From assembly GCF_020873875.1 (NCBI RefSeq), contig NZ_JAHWGU010000014.1, forward strand, positions 1 through 64,000: a stretch of 64,000 nt of DNA, written 5' to 3'. Under the pieces are notes generated by a model, which was not told the DNA's origin, did no database searches, and worked only from the letters and a program-made list of their open reading frames with translations. Origin of the DNA: Actinoplanes sp. DH11 (lineage in GTDB: Bacteria > Actinomycetota > Actinomycetes > Mycobacteriales > Micromonosporaceae). Position numbers and translations under genes: made by a program. Shown here piece after piece: positions 1 through 8,435 of this stretch. The first letter of the stretch is position 1. Each line of letters begins with the position of its first letter.

Positions 1-172
1 TCCCGGCAACAAACAAATGTTGCCAAAGGAATCTCCAACCCACCTGTAAACAGATAGGCCGGGGTATTGCCATAATTGGCACTGGCTTATCAAGCACCCT
101 GTTGAGTTCTCAAAGAACAACCGCACACCATCAAAACGATCCGCAATCCGCGGCCCGTTTCCCCGGGGCACT
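1..172 (-). other. 16S rRNA leader (rRNA operon 5' end)
   Basis: Read on the minus strand this holds the leader motif typical of actinobacterial rRNA operons, TTGTTCTTTGAGAACTCAAC (about 101-122). Two small hairpins follow it: TGCCA/TGGCA at 68-81 and GGCAACA/TGTTGCC at 5-24. Such leaders carry antitermination and RNase III processing signals. The 16S gene itself is not in the window and should begin just left of position 1. Transcription runs leftward, in the same direction as tyrS. The identity rests on the recognised leader motif plus the strong promoter at 179-208. Confidence 0.82.
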
Positions 173-178
173 CGTTCA

Positions 179-208
179 ACTTTACTCTCCCGTTTTCCGC
201 CCCGTCAA
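179..208 (-). promoter_or_regulatory. Putative rRNA operon promoter
   Basis: On the minus strand there is a -35 TTGACG (203-208) and a -10 TAAAGT (179-184) with an 18-nt spacer, close to the sigma-70/HrdB consensus. Initiation would fall near 172, giving the leader above. More AT-rich stretches further right (270-300 and 370-385) may hold further promoters, as rRNA operons often have several, but none is as clear. Confidence 0.65.
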
Positions 209-401
209 ATCCGCGTTTTCGGCGAATTCGAATCAGAATCGGTATCCCGTTCGAGCCCCGCGAAACATTACACGACTCTAAGCCGTGATCATTTCTCGGG
301 TTCCTCCAGGACGGCCGCTCCGGGCCCCTGGCGGGTCCCGTTCGCTCGCCCGTCTCCCTGGCGGCTCGGACAACATTACAACCACGTGTCCCGGACACCA
401 A

Positions 402-437
402 ATCGGCCCGCCGCGACGTGGGTCACAACGGGCCGAT
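402..437 (-). terminator. Possible tyrS terminator hairpin
   Basis: A perfect 9-bp inverted repeat (ATCGGCCCG at 402-410, CGGGCCGAT at 429-437) with an 18-nt loop lies just downstream of the tyrS stop and upstream of the rRNA promoter. There is no U tract, as is usual in high-GC actinobacteria, so the call is tentative. Confidence 0.35.
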
Positions 438-462
438 CAGTGCGAAAGCTCAGGTCAGAGCG

Positions 463-1719
463 TTATTTGACGATCTCGACCCCGGCGAACGTCCGCTTGC
501 CGCGGCGCAGCACCAGGAACCGGCCGTGCAGCAGTGCCGACTCCGGAACGACCGCCTCACCGTCGGTGATGCGCTCGTTGTTCAGGTAGGCGCCGCCCTC
601 CCCGATCGTGCGGCGGGCCTCGTTGGCGCTCGCCACGAGACCCGACTCCTTCAGCAGCGAGCCCACGGTCGGCAGCTCCCCCCGTACCTCCAGAAGCCCG
701 GCCTCGGCCAGTGCGGCGCGCAAGGTGTCCGCCGAGAGCTCGTCCAGAGATCCGCGCCCGAAGAGCGCCTGGCTCGCCGCGATCGCCTGGCGTGCCTCCT
801 CCTCGCCGTGCACCAGCGCGGTGATCTCCTCGGCCAGGGCTCGCTGCGCGAGCCTGGCCTGCGGCCGCTCCGCGGTCGCCTTCTCCAGCTCCTCCAGCTC
901 CTCCCGGCCCTTGAAGCTGAAGTAGCGCAGGTACTGGTTGACGTCGCGGTCGTCGGCGTTGACCCAGAACTGGTAGAAGGAGTACGGCGTGGTCATGCTC
1001 GGGTCCAGCCAGACGGCACCACCGGCGGTCTTACCGAACTTGGTGCCGTCGGCCTTGAGGACCAGCGGGGTGACGAAGGCGTGCACCGGGCCGGCACCGC
1101 GGCGGCGCACGAAGTCGACGCCGGCGGTGATGTTGCCCCACTGGTCGGAGCCGCCGAACTGCAACATGCAGCCGTTGCGGACGTGCAGCTCGTAGAAGTC
1201 GTTGGCCTGGAGCAACTGGTAGCTGAACTCGGTGAAGCTGATGCCGCTCTCCAGCCTGTTGCGCACCACGTCCCGGGCCAGCATCTTGTTGACCGGGAAG
1301 TGCTTGCCCACGTCGCGCAGGAAATCGATCACCGACGTGGGGCCGGTCCAGTCCAGGTTGTTGACGAGCGTCGCCGCGTTCTCCCCGTCGTAGGTGACGA
1401 ACGGCGACAGCTGCTCGCGGATCCGCCGCACCCAGCCCTCCACCACCTCGAGCGGGTTCAGGCTGCGCTCGCTGGATTCCCGCGGGTCACCGATCTGGCC
1501 GGTGGCGCCGCCGACCAGCAGCAGCGGCCGGTGCCCGGCCTGCTGGAGCCGGCGTGCGGTGAGCACCTGCATGAGGTGGCCGACGTGCAGCGACGCGGCG
1601 GTGGGGTCGAAGCCCACATAGAACGTGAGCGAGCCGTCGTCGAGTGTCTTGCGCAGCTCGTCGGGGTCGGTCGAGTCCTGGATCAGTCCGCGCCACAGCA
1701 GGTCGTCTACGAGAGTCAC
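463..1719 (-). CDS. tyrS: Tyrosyl-tRNA synthetase
   Basis: A class I aminoacyl-tRNA synthetase that charges tRNA-Tyr in the cytoplasm. The 418-residue protein has the HIGH-type motif HVGH at residues 45-48, the tyrosine-pocket region QFGGSDQWGN near 187-196 and the KMSKS-type motif KFGKT at 227-231. A C-terminal S4-like RNA-binding domain includes LNNERI. I chose the GTG at 1719, which gives the expected N-terminus (VTLVDDLLWRG). The longer reading frame to 1806 adds a Pro/Arg-rich extension unlike the family. The gene lies directly upstream of the rRNA operon in the same direction and is divergent from the kinase at 1779. Confidence 0.95.
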   Translation of the reverse strand: MTLVDDLLWRGLIQDSTDPDELRKTLDDGSLTFYVGFDPTAASLHVGHLMQVLTARRLQQAGHRPLLLVGGATGQIGDPRESSERSLNPLEVVEGWVRRIREQLSPFVTYDGENAATLVNNLDWTGPTSVIDFLRDVGKHFPVNKMLARDVVRNRLESGISFTEFSYQLLQANDFYELHVRNGCMLQFGGSDQWGNITAGVDFVRRRGAGPVHAFVTPLVLKADGTKFGKTAGGAVWLDPSMTTPYSFYQFWVNADDRDVNQYLRYFSFKGREELEELEKATAERPQARLAQRALAEEITALVHGEEEARQAIAASQALFGRGSLDELSADTLRAALAEAGLLEVRGELPTVGSLLKESGLVASANEARRTIGEGGAYLNNERITDGEAVVPESALLHGRFLVLRRGKRTFAGVEIVK

Positions 1720-1778
1720 GCACGGATTGTCCCGCACCCGCCGGTGCGGATCACAGCGGGTTTGGGGATGCTGGACGG

Positions 1779-2561
1779 ATGGGTCACCTCGGAAGTGCCA
1801 CAGCACCTGTCGACATCTCGAAGAAGAAGGCCGAGGAACGCCTGGCGGCGGCGCAGGAGCGGCTGCTGCGGCTGCGCCTGCTGCTCGGCGGCCAGATCGG
1901 CGAGAAAGAGATCGGGCCGCCGCTCTGCGTGCTCTTCGAGGGCTGGGACGCGTCCGGCAAGGGTGGCGCCATCAAGCGGCTGGTCAGCATGATTGACCCA
2001 CGGCACGTCCGGGTGTCGCAGTTCGCCGCGCCCACCTACGACGAGAAGCGGCACCACTTCCTCCAGCGGTTCTGGAGCGTGCTGCCCGGCAACGGCGGGA
2101 TGACCGTGCTGGACCGTTCCTGGTACGGGCGGGTGCTCGTCGAGCGGGTCGAGGGGTTCGCCACGACCGAGCAGTGGAAACGGGCGTACGACGAGATCGT
2201 CGAGTTCGAGCGCACCCTGACCGCCGAGGGCATGATCCTGGTCAAGTTCTGGATGCACGTCTCACCGGAGGAGCAGCTGCGGCGTTTCGAGAGCCGCAAG
2301 AACGACCCGCTGCGCTCGTGGAAGCTGACCGACGAGGACTGGCGGAACCGGGAGAAGCGCCCGCAGTACGAGGCGGCGATCGAGGACATGATCGAGCGGA
2401 CCGACCGGCCGCGGGCCCGCTGGAAGGTGGTTCCCGGTGACAGCAAGCCGTACGCGCGGCTCGCGGTCGCCGAGCACGTCTGTCACGTGCTGGAGACGAG
2501 GCTGAAGAAGCGCGGCTACGACCTGGGTCCGGCCGATCAGCTCGGTAACCCGCACCCCTGA
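1779..2561 (+). CDS. ppk2: Polyphosphate kinase 2 family protein
   Basis: A PPK2-family enzyme that transfers phosphate between polyphosphate and a nucleotide (AMP, ADP or GDP, depending on class). The 260-residue protein has the Walker A GWDASGKGG at 55-63 and the Walker B/lid segment VLDRSWYGRVLVERVEGF from about 110. These are the PPK2 signatures, and the length fits a single-domain PPK2. The ATG at 1779 is the first in-frame start giving a normal N-terminus (MGHLGSATAP); upstream codons overlap tyrS. The nucleotide class cannot be settled by eye. Confidence 0.88.
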   Translation: MGHLGSATAPVDISKKKAEERLAAAQERLLRLRLLLGGQIGEKEIGPPLCVLFEGWDASGKGGAIKRLVSMIDPRHVRVSQFAAPTYDEKRHHFLQRFWSVLPGNGGMTVLDRSWYGRVLVERVEGFATTEQWKRAYDEIVEFERTLTAEGMILVKFWMHVSPEEQLRRFESRKNDPLRSWKLTDEDWRNREKRPQYEAAIEDMIERTDRPRARWKVVPGDSKPYARLAVAEHVCHVLETRLKKRGYDLGPADQLGNPHP

Positions 2562-2641
2562 CGTGAGCCTTTGACCTCTGCTTCGTGATCTACGGGCGTT
2601 TTGCCACAATTTCCGGCATAACACCCGATAATGTGCGCCGC

Positions 2642-3238
2642 ATGAGCAGGTTCTCCCTACCGATCGCGCTGACCTTCGGGATCGTCGCGCTGGCCGGCGG
2701 CCCGGCGCTCGCCGCGCCGGCCGACACGGCCCCGGCCGACGCGACAGCGGTCACCGCCGCGCCGGCACCCGCCGACCACGCAAGGCCCGCCGACCAACCA
2801 AAAGCCGCCGACCAAGCGAAGCCCGCCGACCAGGCCAAGCCCGCCGACAAGCCGAAGGCCGCCGACAAGCCGAAGCCGGTCAAGAAGCCCGCCGGCCCCG
2901 CCGAGATGATCTCCGTCGTCCGGACCGGCGGTGTCGCCGGCCGCGTCTCGGCCTTCACCCTGGTCGGCGGGGACAACAAGCACGCCGTACGGGTCCTCCG
3001 GCTCGCCTCGAGCGCGGAGTTCCGTGCGCTCGCCCCCCGGTACGTCCCGAAGAAGGCCTGTTGCGACCGCTTCCGCTACAAGGTCGAGGTCGGCTACCGC
3101 AACGGCGGGAAGAAGACGGTCGTGGCGGTGCAGGGCGCGCCCGGCACGCCGAAGGTCCTGCTGGACGTCATCAACCTGATGGCGACGATGCCGGTGCCGA
3201 CGCGGATCACCTTCCCGGCAGGTTTCCCGTTCAGCTGA
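2642..3238 (+). CDS. Secreted Ala/Pro/Lys-rich protein, unknown function
   Basis: A 198-residue protein of unknown function. It has an N-terminal signal peptide (MSRF, hydrophobic core to about residue 22, ALA-AP cleavage site). A low-complexity spacer follows (about 25-80) built on PADQAK/PADKPK units. The compact C-terminal region has the paired cysteines KKACCDRFRYKVEV and ends in a hydrophobic FPAGFPFS. The Lys/Pro spacer suggests a wall-spanning or wall-associated protein (inference). I recognise no catalytic domain. It ends at a strong bidirectional hairpin shared with ptsI. Confidence 0.75.
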   Translation: MSRFSLPIALTFGIVALAGGPALAAPADTAPADATAVTAAPAPADHARPADQPKAADQAKPADQAKPADKPKAADKPKPVKKPAGPAEMISVVRTGGVAGRVSAFTLVGGDNKHAVRVLRLASSAEFRALAPRYVPKKACCDRFRYKVEVGYRNGGKKTVVAVQGAPGTPKVLLDVINLMATMPVPTRITFPAGFPFS

Positions 3239-3248
3239 CCGCCGCCCT

Positions 3249-3295
3249 CTCGATCTTGTTGTTCGCCCGGTCGGCGCGACCCCAACAAGATCGAG
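3249..3295. terminator. Bidirectional terminator between convergent genes
   Basis: A perfect 13-bp inverted repeat (CTCGATCTTGTTG at 3249-3261 and CAACAAGATCGAG at 3283-3295) with a 21-nt loop. It sits between the stop codons of the convergent secreted-protein gene and ptsI, so it can end transcription from both sides. Confidence 0.75.
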
Positions 3296-3304
3296 AACCG
3301 GGCG

Positions 3305-4954
3305 TCAAGCGACCAGCTTGCGTGCCTCCGTGGCGTCCGGCGCCGCGACGGCAAGCTCGGCCAGCCGGCGGCAGTCGTCCGCGGTGCGGCCGGCCAGGGC
3401 CGCCCGCACCGGCGGGATGGCCCGGGGTGACATCGACAGGCTGGTGACACCGAGACCGACCAGGATCGGCGCCAGCCCCGGGTCGGACGCCGCCTCCCCG
3501 CACACACCGACCGGCTTGCCGGTGGCCCGGCCGGCCGCGCCGCAGATCCCGATCAGCTGCAGAAGCGCGGGCTGCCACGGGTCGAGCAGGTCGGCCAGGG
3601 CGCCGCACATCCGGTCGGCGGCGAACGCGTACTGGCTCAGGTCGTTGGTGCCGATGCTCAGGAAGTCGACCACCTGAAGCAGGTCCGCCGCACGCAGGGC
3701 GGCCGCCGGCACCTCGATCATCACGCCGGCCTTCGGCAGGCCGGCGTCGCGGACGGCGGCCGCGAACGTGGTCGCCTCGGCGAGCGTGGAAACCATCGGC
3801 GCCATCACCCAGACGTCGGCGCCGGTCTGCGACCGGGCCTCGGCGATCGCCGCGAGCTGGGTGGCGAGCACCTGCGGGCGCTGCCGGGCGATCCGCAGGC
3901 CGCGGATGCCGAGGGCCGGATTGGGCTCACCTTCCTGATTCAGGAACGGCAGCGGTTTGTCGGCACCGGCGTCGAGGGTACGGATCACGACCCGCCGCCC
4001 GGCCATCGCGGCGAAGACGTCCCGGTACGCCGCCACCTGCTCGTCGTGCCCCGGCTCCTGGCCGCGGTCGAGGAAGAGCAGCTCGGTGCGGAACAGGCCG
4101 ATCCCCTCGGCGTTCACCTCGTCGGCGGCCGGGACGTTCTTGACCGATCCGACATTGGCGAGGAGCTTCACCTCGTACCCGTCGGAGGTCCGGCCCGGTC
4201 CGGTGAAGGCCGCGGCCGCGGCAACCACCTCGGACGCCCCCTGCCGTGCGGCCTCCGCGGCAGCCTCGTCGATGCCGGCGTCGACGCGGCCCGAAGCCCC
4301 GTCCACCAGCACCAGCGTGCCCTCGGCGACGTCGAGCACGCCCGGGCAGGCCACCACCGCGGGCAGGCCCAGCGCCCGGGCCAGAATCGCGGTGTGGCTG
4401 GTCGGGCCGCCGGCCTCGGTGACGAGCGCGAGCACGAGGGCCGGATCGAGGTCGGCGGTGTCGGCCGGCGCCAGGTCCTTCGCCGCCAGCACGTAGGGGT
4501 GCCCCGGCTGCGGCACCCCCGGCATGGGCAGCCCGAGCAGCACCGCGACCGCCCGGTTGCGCAGGTCGTCCAGGTCGGCGACGCGCTCGGCCAGGTACCC
4601 GCCGGCCGCCTCGAACACCTCCCGGTAGGCGCCGAACGCCCGATCCACCGCGTGCACCGCGTCGGCGCCGTCCTCGACGTGCTCCCGGACGCCGTCGAGA
4701 AGTGCCTCGTCGCCGGCCATCAACGCCTCGGCCCGCAGCACCTCGGCGACTGTCTCGTCACCGGCCCGGCCGGCCCGACGTTCCAGGTCGGCGACCACCT
4801 CGGCGAGTGCGGCCGTCGCCCGGGCCACCTCCGCCTCCGGGTCGGCCGCGGCGGCGGGCGGGGGCAGCGCCGGCACGTCGGCGATCCGCAGCAGCGGACC
4901 GGCGGCGATCCCGGCGCAGACCCCGATCCCGGAAAGGCTCACCACCTCGGCCAT
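3305..4954 (-). CDS. ptsI: PTS enzyme I (PEP-protein phosphotransferase)
   Basis: The general PTS energiser. It autophosphorylates from phosphoenolpyruvate and passes the phosphate to HPr in the cytoplasm. The 549-residue protein has the swivelling His domain with GGPTSHTAILARALG (active His at residue 187) and a C-terminal PEP-binding barrel with GIGLFRTELLFLDR and FLSIGTNDLSQYAFAADR. It is the last gene of a PTS operon and lies 2 nt downstream of ptsH. Having EI and HPr in the same operon as the sugar-specific subunits suggests this locus supplies the general PTS for the cell, or a dedicated one (inference). Confidence 0.93.
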   Translation of the reverse strand: MAEVVSLSGIGVCAGIAAGPLLRIADVPALPPPAAAADPEAEVARATAALAEVVADLERRAGRAGDETVAEVLRAEALMAGDEALLDGVREHVEDGADAVHAVDRAFGAYREVFEAAGGYLAERVADLDDLRNRAVAVLLGLPMPGVPQPGHPYVLAAKDLAPADTADLDPALVLALVTEAGGPTSHTAILARALGLPAVVACPGVLDVAEGTLVLVDGASGRVDAGIDEAAAEAARQGASEVVAAAAAFTGPGRTSDGYEVKLLANVGSVKNVPAADEVNAEGIGLFRTELLFLDRGQEPGHDEQVAAYRDVFAAMAGRRVVIRTLDAGADKPLPFLNQEGEPNPALGIRGLRIARQRPQVLATQLAAIAEARSQTGADVWVMAPMVSTLAEATTFAAAVRDAGLPKAGVMIEVPAAALRAADLLQVVDFLSIGTNDLSQYAFAADRMCGALADLLDPWQPALLQLIGICGAAGRATGKPVGVCGEAASDPGLAPILVGLGVTSLSMSPRAIPPVRAALAGRTADDCRRLAELAVAAPDATEARKLVA

Positions 4955-4956
4955 CG

Positions 4957-5223
4957 TCAGGCGTCCAGGTCGCTGGCGAGCAACGCGGCCAGGTCGTCGA
5001 GGGCCTGCTCGGCACCGTCGCCGTCGGCCTCGATGGTGACCTCGGTGCCCTTCTTGGCGCCGAGCGCGAGCACCGACAGCATGCTCTTGGCCGGCACCGG
5101 CTTCTTCTCACCGACCCGGATGGTGACCTTCACCGGGGCCGCGGCGGCGGCCTCGACGAACAACTTGGCCGGCCGGGCGTGCAGGCCGCTGGCGGAACCG
5201 ACGGCAACGGTGCGCGTGGGCAT
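4957..5223 (-). CDS. ptsH: PTS phosphocarrier protein HPr
   Basis: Small phosphocarrier between enzyme I and the sugar-specific IIA. The 88-residue protein begins MPTRTVAVGSASGLHARPAK, with the phosphorylated His at 15 inside GLHARPA. The helix-2 region with KSMLSVLALGAKKG includes the Ser that is the HPr kinase site in Firmicutes; no HPr kinase is seen here. The start at 5223 is set by the conserved N-terminus and an AGGAG-type site just upstream (revcomp of tctcctta). It lies between the dehydrogenase and ptsI, all on the minus strand. Confidence 0.93.
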   Translation of the reverse strand: MPTRTVAVGSASGLHARPAKLFVEAAAAAPVKVTIRVGEKKPVPAKSMLSVLALGAKKGTEVTIEADGDGAEQALDDLAALLASDLDA

Positions 5224-5233
5224 GGCGATCTCC

Positions 5234-6274
5234 TTACGGCTCGATGGTGACCTTGATGGCCTCACCGCGGGCGACGATGCCGAACGCGTCGATCGCGCCC
5301 TCCAGCGGCAGGCGGTGAGTGATCAGGTCGGCGACCGGCACCGCGCCGGTGGCGACCAGGTTGAGCGCCTCGGCGTTGTGCGCCGGGCTGGAACCGTTGG
5401 CCCCGACGATCATCAGCTCCCGGTAGTGCACCAGGTTCGAGTCGCAGGTGATCGTCGGGTTGTCCTTGGGCAGGCCGCCGAAGAAGCTGATCCGGCCCTG
5501 CCGGGCCGCCATCTCGATCGCCTGTTCCTGCGCCTTGCCGGACGCCGCCGCCGTGATGATCACGTCGGCGCCGCGGCCGTCGGTCAGCTTGCGGACCTCC
5601 TCGATCGGGTCCACCTCGGCCGCGCAGATCGCGGCGTCCGGCTTGACCAGCGCGGCGGCCATGTCGAGGCGTTCCCGGTTCAGTTCGACCAGGAACACCC
5701 GGGCGGCGCCGCGAGCCCGCGCCAGCCGGACGTGCAGGCAGCCGATCGGGCCGGAGCCGATCACCACGACGTCGTCGCCCTCGCCGACCCGGGCCAGGTT
5801 CTGCGCGTTCAGCGCACAGGCGAGCGGCTCCGCCACCGAGGCCTCGGCGAACGAGACGCCCTCCGGGATGCGGTTGAGACCGTCGACCTTGAGCACCTCC
5901 TTCGGTACCACCATGTACTGCGCGAAGCCGCCCTCGAAGTGGTAGCCCATCGAGACCTGGTTCGGGCAGACCGTCATCCGGCCCCGGCGGCACTCGGCGC
6001 ACTCACCGCACGGGATCGCGGCGATGACCTGGACCCGGTCGCCCGGCACCCAGCCCTCGACCCCGTCACCCACCGCGACGATCTCGCCGGCGATCTCGTG
6101 GCCCATCACCCGGGGCGGGTGGATGTGGTGGTGACCGAACTTGGAGATCTTCACATCGGTGCCGCAGGTGGAGCAGTTCCGCACGCGGATCTTCACCTCA
6201 CCCGCGCCGGCCTCGGGCTCCGGCATGTCCTCGAAGCGGACGTCGCCGGGAGCGTGGAATCGTACGACCTTCAT
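5234..6274 (-). CDS. Zinc-dependent polyol(-phosphate) dehydrogenase, MDR family
   Basis: A medium-chain zinc dehydrogenase of the sorbitol/galactitol-phosphate dehydrogenase type, 346 residues. Likely catalytic zinc ligands are Cys37 (CGTD) and His59-Glu60 (GHE). The structural zinc site has Cys89, 92, 95 and 103 (PCGECAECRRGRMTVC). The nucleotide-binding Rossmann motif is VVVIGSGPIG. It overlaps the IIA gene by 4 nt (ATGA), so it is translated with the PTS subunits. The natural substrate is probably the polyol phosphate delivered by the PTS. The usual mannitol-1-phosphate dehydrogenase (MtlD) belongs to a different family and is absent here. Confidence 0.82.
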   Translation of the reverse strand: MKVVRFHAPGDVRFEDMPEPEAGAGEVKIRVRNCSTCGTDVKISKFGHHHIHPPRVMGHEIAGEIVAVGDGVEGWVPGDRVQVIAAIPCGECAECRRGRMTVCPNQVSMGYHFEGGFAQYMVVPKEVLKVDGLNRIPEGVSFAEASVAEPLACALNAQNLARVGEGDDVVVIGSGPIGCLHVRLARARGAARVFLVELNRERLDMAAALVKPDAAICAAEVDPIEEVRKLTDGRGADVIITAAASGKAQEQAIEMAARQGRISFFGGLPKDNPTITCDSNLVHYRELMIVGANGSSPAHNAEALNLVATGAVPVADLITHRLPLEGAIDAFGIVARGEAIKVTIEP

Positions 6275-6717
6275 TCACTTGCCTCTTCCTGAACGGAACT
6301 CAGAAGCCCGATGACGGTGTCCACGTCGGTGGCTTCTCTCAACGAACGGGCCTGGTCCTCGTCGAGGAGGATCTCGGCGAGCGCGGCCAGCAGTTCGACA
6401 TGACCGTCCCCGGCGGCGGCGATGCCGACGCAGACGGTCACCTGCTCGCCGTCCCAGTCGACGCCGGCCGGGAAGCGGAGCACCGCGAGGGCGTCCCGCT
6501 TCACCAGGGCCTTGCCGTCGAGGGTGCCGTGCGGGATAGCGACGCCCTCGCCGACGTAGGTGGAGACGGACTTCTCCCGGGCCACCATCGTGTCGACGTA
6601 TCCGGCCTCGGCCGCCCCTATCTCGACCAGGGCGGCACCGCAGAGCCGGATCGCCTCCTCCTTGTCCGCAGCCGTCTCGTCCAACCGGACGGCCCGGCGG
6701 TCGAGCAGCTCAGACAT
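6271..6717 (-). CDS. PTS mannitol-type IIA component
   Basis: Soluble IIA of the mannitol/fructose class. It takes phosphate from HPr on His63 (IPHGT) and gives it to IIB. Its 148 residues match stand-alone IIA domains. Conserved surrounding segments are REKSVSTYVGEGVAIPHG and the VCVGIAA region. It overlaps IIB at its start (8 nt) and the dehydrogenase at its end (4 nt), which shows tight translational coupling. Confidence 0.9.
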   Translation of the reverse strand: MSELLDRRAVRLDETAADKEEAIRLCGAALVEIGAAEAGYVDTMVAREKSVSTYVGEGVAIPHGTLDGKALVKRDALAVLRFPAGVDWDGEQVTVCVGIAAAGDGHVELLAALAEILLDEDQARSLREATDVDTVIGLLSSVQEEASE

Positions 6718-7018
6718 TGAGGTCCGTGCCCTGCTGGATGGCCTTGACCACCTTGGTCACGGCCGGGTCGCCGAGGAAGACCTGGAACGGCACGATCGGC
6801 TTGCTCGGCGCCACCGAGCGGGCCCGGGCGGCCAGCCCGCTGTGGCAGACCACCAGGTCGGCGTCGGCCGGGATCGAGTTCACCGGGCTGTGCTCCACGG
6901 TGACGCCGCTCTTGCCGAGCTGCTTGCGCAGCGTGCTGGCGAGCATCACGCTGCTGCCCATTCCGGCGTCACAGGCGACGACCAGCTTGCGAATGTCCTT
7001 GCCGTTGATGGTTGCCAT
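6710..7018 (-). CDS. PTS mannitol-type IIB component
   Basis: Soluble IIB of the mannitol class, 102 residues. The phosphocysteine is Cys16 in the P-loop-like VVACDAGMGSSVMLAS. It relays phosphate from IIA to the sugar bound in IIC. In enteric bacteria IIB is fused to IIC, but here it is a separate gene 15 nt downstream of IIC. A good AGGAGG-type ribosome site precedes the ATG at 7018. Confidence 0.9.
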   Translation of the reverse strand: MATINGKDIRKLVVACDAGMGSSVMLASTLRKQLGKSGVTVEHSPVNSIPADADLVVCHSGLAARARSVAPSKPIVPFQVFLGDPAVTKVVKAIQQGTDLNV

Positions 7019-7033
7019 GGCGAACCTCCTGGT

Positions 7034-8266
7034 CTAAGCGTTTTCCTTGCGGTTGCTGTCGGTGCCGGCACGGTCCGTCCCCTCGGCGGCGCGCTCACTG
7101 CCCGCGCTGTGACCGGTGGTGTCGGCGGCGTTGCCGGCGGCAGTGTCGGCGGTGCGCTGGTGCGGGATCTCCGCCTCGTCGGCCACCTGCTCCTCGGCTG
7201 GGTCGAGCTCCTGATCGGACTTGAGCTTGCCGAAGCCGAGCAGCAGGGATGCGACACCGAAGGTGACCAGGGCGGCGATCACGACGCCGAGGATCATCCC
7301 GACGTACCCGTCCCGCGCGGTCACGGCGGCGAAGGCGAAGATGCTGCCCGGGGCGGGCGACGCCACGGTGCCGGTACCGGTGACCATGAAGGTCGCGACG
7401 CCGGCCATGCCGCCCGCGATCATCGCGAGGATCAGGCGCGGCTTCATCAGCACGTACGGGAAGTAGATCTCGTGGATGCCGCCGAGGAAGTGGATGATCA
7501 TGGCGGCCGGTGCGGACGGGCGCAGCGACCTCGGGCCGAAGAACAGGTAGGCGGCGAGCAGGCCCAGACCCGGACCGGGGTTCGACTCGATCATGAACAG
7601 GATCGACTTGCCCTGCTCCTGCACCTGCTGCACCCCGAGTGGGCTGAACACGCCGTGGTTGATGGCGTTGTTCATGAACAGCACCTTGGCCGGTTCCACC
7701 AGCACCGACACCAGCGGCATCAGGCTGTGGTCCAGCAGCCAGTCGACACCGTTGCCGGCGGCCTTGGTCAGGCCCTCGACGATCGGGCCGATGGCCAGCT
7801 TGCCGAGAATCGCGAACGCACCACCGATGATGCCGGCGGAGAAATTGTCGATAAGCATCTCGAAGCCGGGACGGACCTTGCCCTCGATCGCGGTGTCGAA
7901 GAGCTTCAGCACGTAGGCGGCGAGCGGACCGATGATCATCGCGCCGAGGAACATCGGCACGTCAGCGCCGACCACGACACCGAACGTGGCGACCGCGCCG
8001 ACCACCGCACCGCGCTGGCCGTGCACCATCCGGCCACCGGTGTAACCGATCAGCACCGGCAGCAAATACTTGATCATCGGGTCGACGAGCTGCGCCAGAT
8101 TCTCGTTCGGAATCCAGCCGACCGGAATGAACAGGGCGGTGATCAGGCCCCAGGCGATGAGCGCGCCAATATTGGGCATGACCATTCCGGCGAGATAACC
8201 GCCGACCTTCTGGACACGGGCCTTGAAGCCCGTACCGGTGACCTGAGGTGTGTAGGTAGAAGCCAT
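7034..8266 (-). CDS. PTS mannitol-type IIC permease
   Basis: Membrane channel of a mannitol-family PTS, 410 residues with many hydrophobic segments. Family landmarks include GGYLAGMVMPNIGALIAWG near the N-terminus, AMFLGAMI-type loops, FMNNAINHGVFSPLG and GGIHEIYFPYVLMKPRLILA. The C-terminus after about residue 340 is hydrophilic and Ala/Glu-rich with no IIB fused. I chose the ATG at 8266 because GGAG lies at a suitable distance. A second ATG five codons upstream and the longer frame to 8485 lack support. It leads the transport part of the operon, with a 158-nt gap to the kinase gene. Confidence 0.9.
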   Translation of the reverse strand: MASTYTPQVTGTGFKARVQKVGGYLAGMVMPNIGALIAWGLITALFIPVGWIPNENLAQLVDPMIKYLLPVLIGYTGGRMVHGQRGAVVGAVATFGVVVGADVPMFLGAMIIGPLAAYVLKLFDTAIEGKVRPGFEMLIDNFSAGIIGGAFAILGKLAIGPIVEGLTKAAGNGVDWLLDHSLMPLVSVLVEPAKVLFMNNAINHGVFSPLGVQQVQEQGKSILFMIESNPGPGLGLLAAYLFFGPRSLRPSAPAAMIIHFLGGIHEIYFPYVLMKPRLILAMIAGGMAGVATFMVTGTGTVASPAPGSIFAFAAVTARDGYVGMILGVVIAALVTFGVASLLLGFGKLKSDQELDPAEEQVADEAEIPHQRTADTAAGNAADTTGHSAGSERAAEGTDRAGTDSNRKENA

Positions 8267-8304
8267 GACGATCTCCATTCGCCAGGGACGCCATTCGCGC
8301 CAGA

Positions 8305-8333
8305 TCGAAAACCTTTCGAGTACGGGTTTTCGA
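8305..8333. promoter_or_regulatory. Palindrome upstream of the IIC gene
   Basis: A 9-bp inverted repeat (TCGAAAACC at 8305-8313, GGTTTTCGA at 8325-8333) with an 11-nt spacer lies 39-67 nt upstream of the IIC start. It is AT-richer than its surroundings. It could be an operator for a local regulator or a 5'-UTR hairpin. Neither role is proven. Confidence 0.4.
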
Positions 8334-8415
8334 GTGCACCTTTGACGGAAGAGGTGAGAGGGGTCCAGTTTCCGATGGCATTGCTGATACCGCGTTGAAA
8401 CGGTTTGGTGCGGGT

Positions 8416-8435
8416 GCCGCGATGTCAATCGCGGC
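8416..8435 (-). terminator. Hairpin overlapping the kinase stop codon
   Basis: GCCGCGAT (8416-8423) and ATCGCGGC (8428-8435) form a perfect 8-bp stem with a 4-nt loop that contains part of the kinase stop codon. It could attenuate read-through from deoR-kinase into IIC, which would lower transporter expression relative to the kinase or give the transporter its own promoter (inference). Confidence 0.45.
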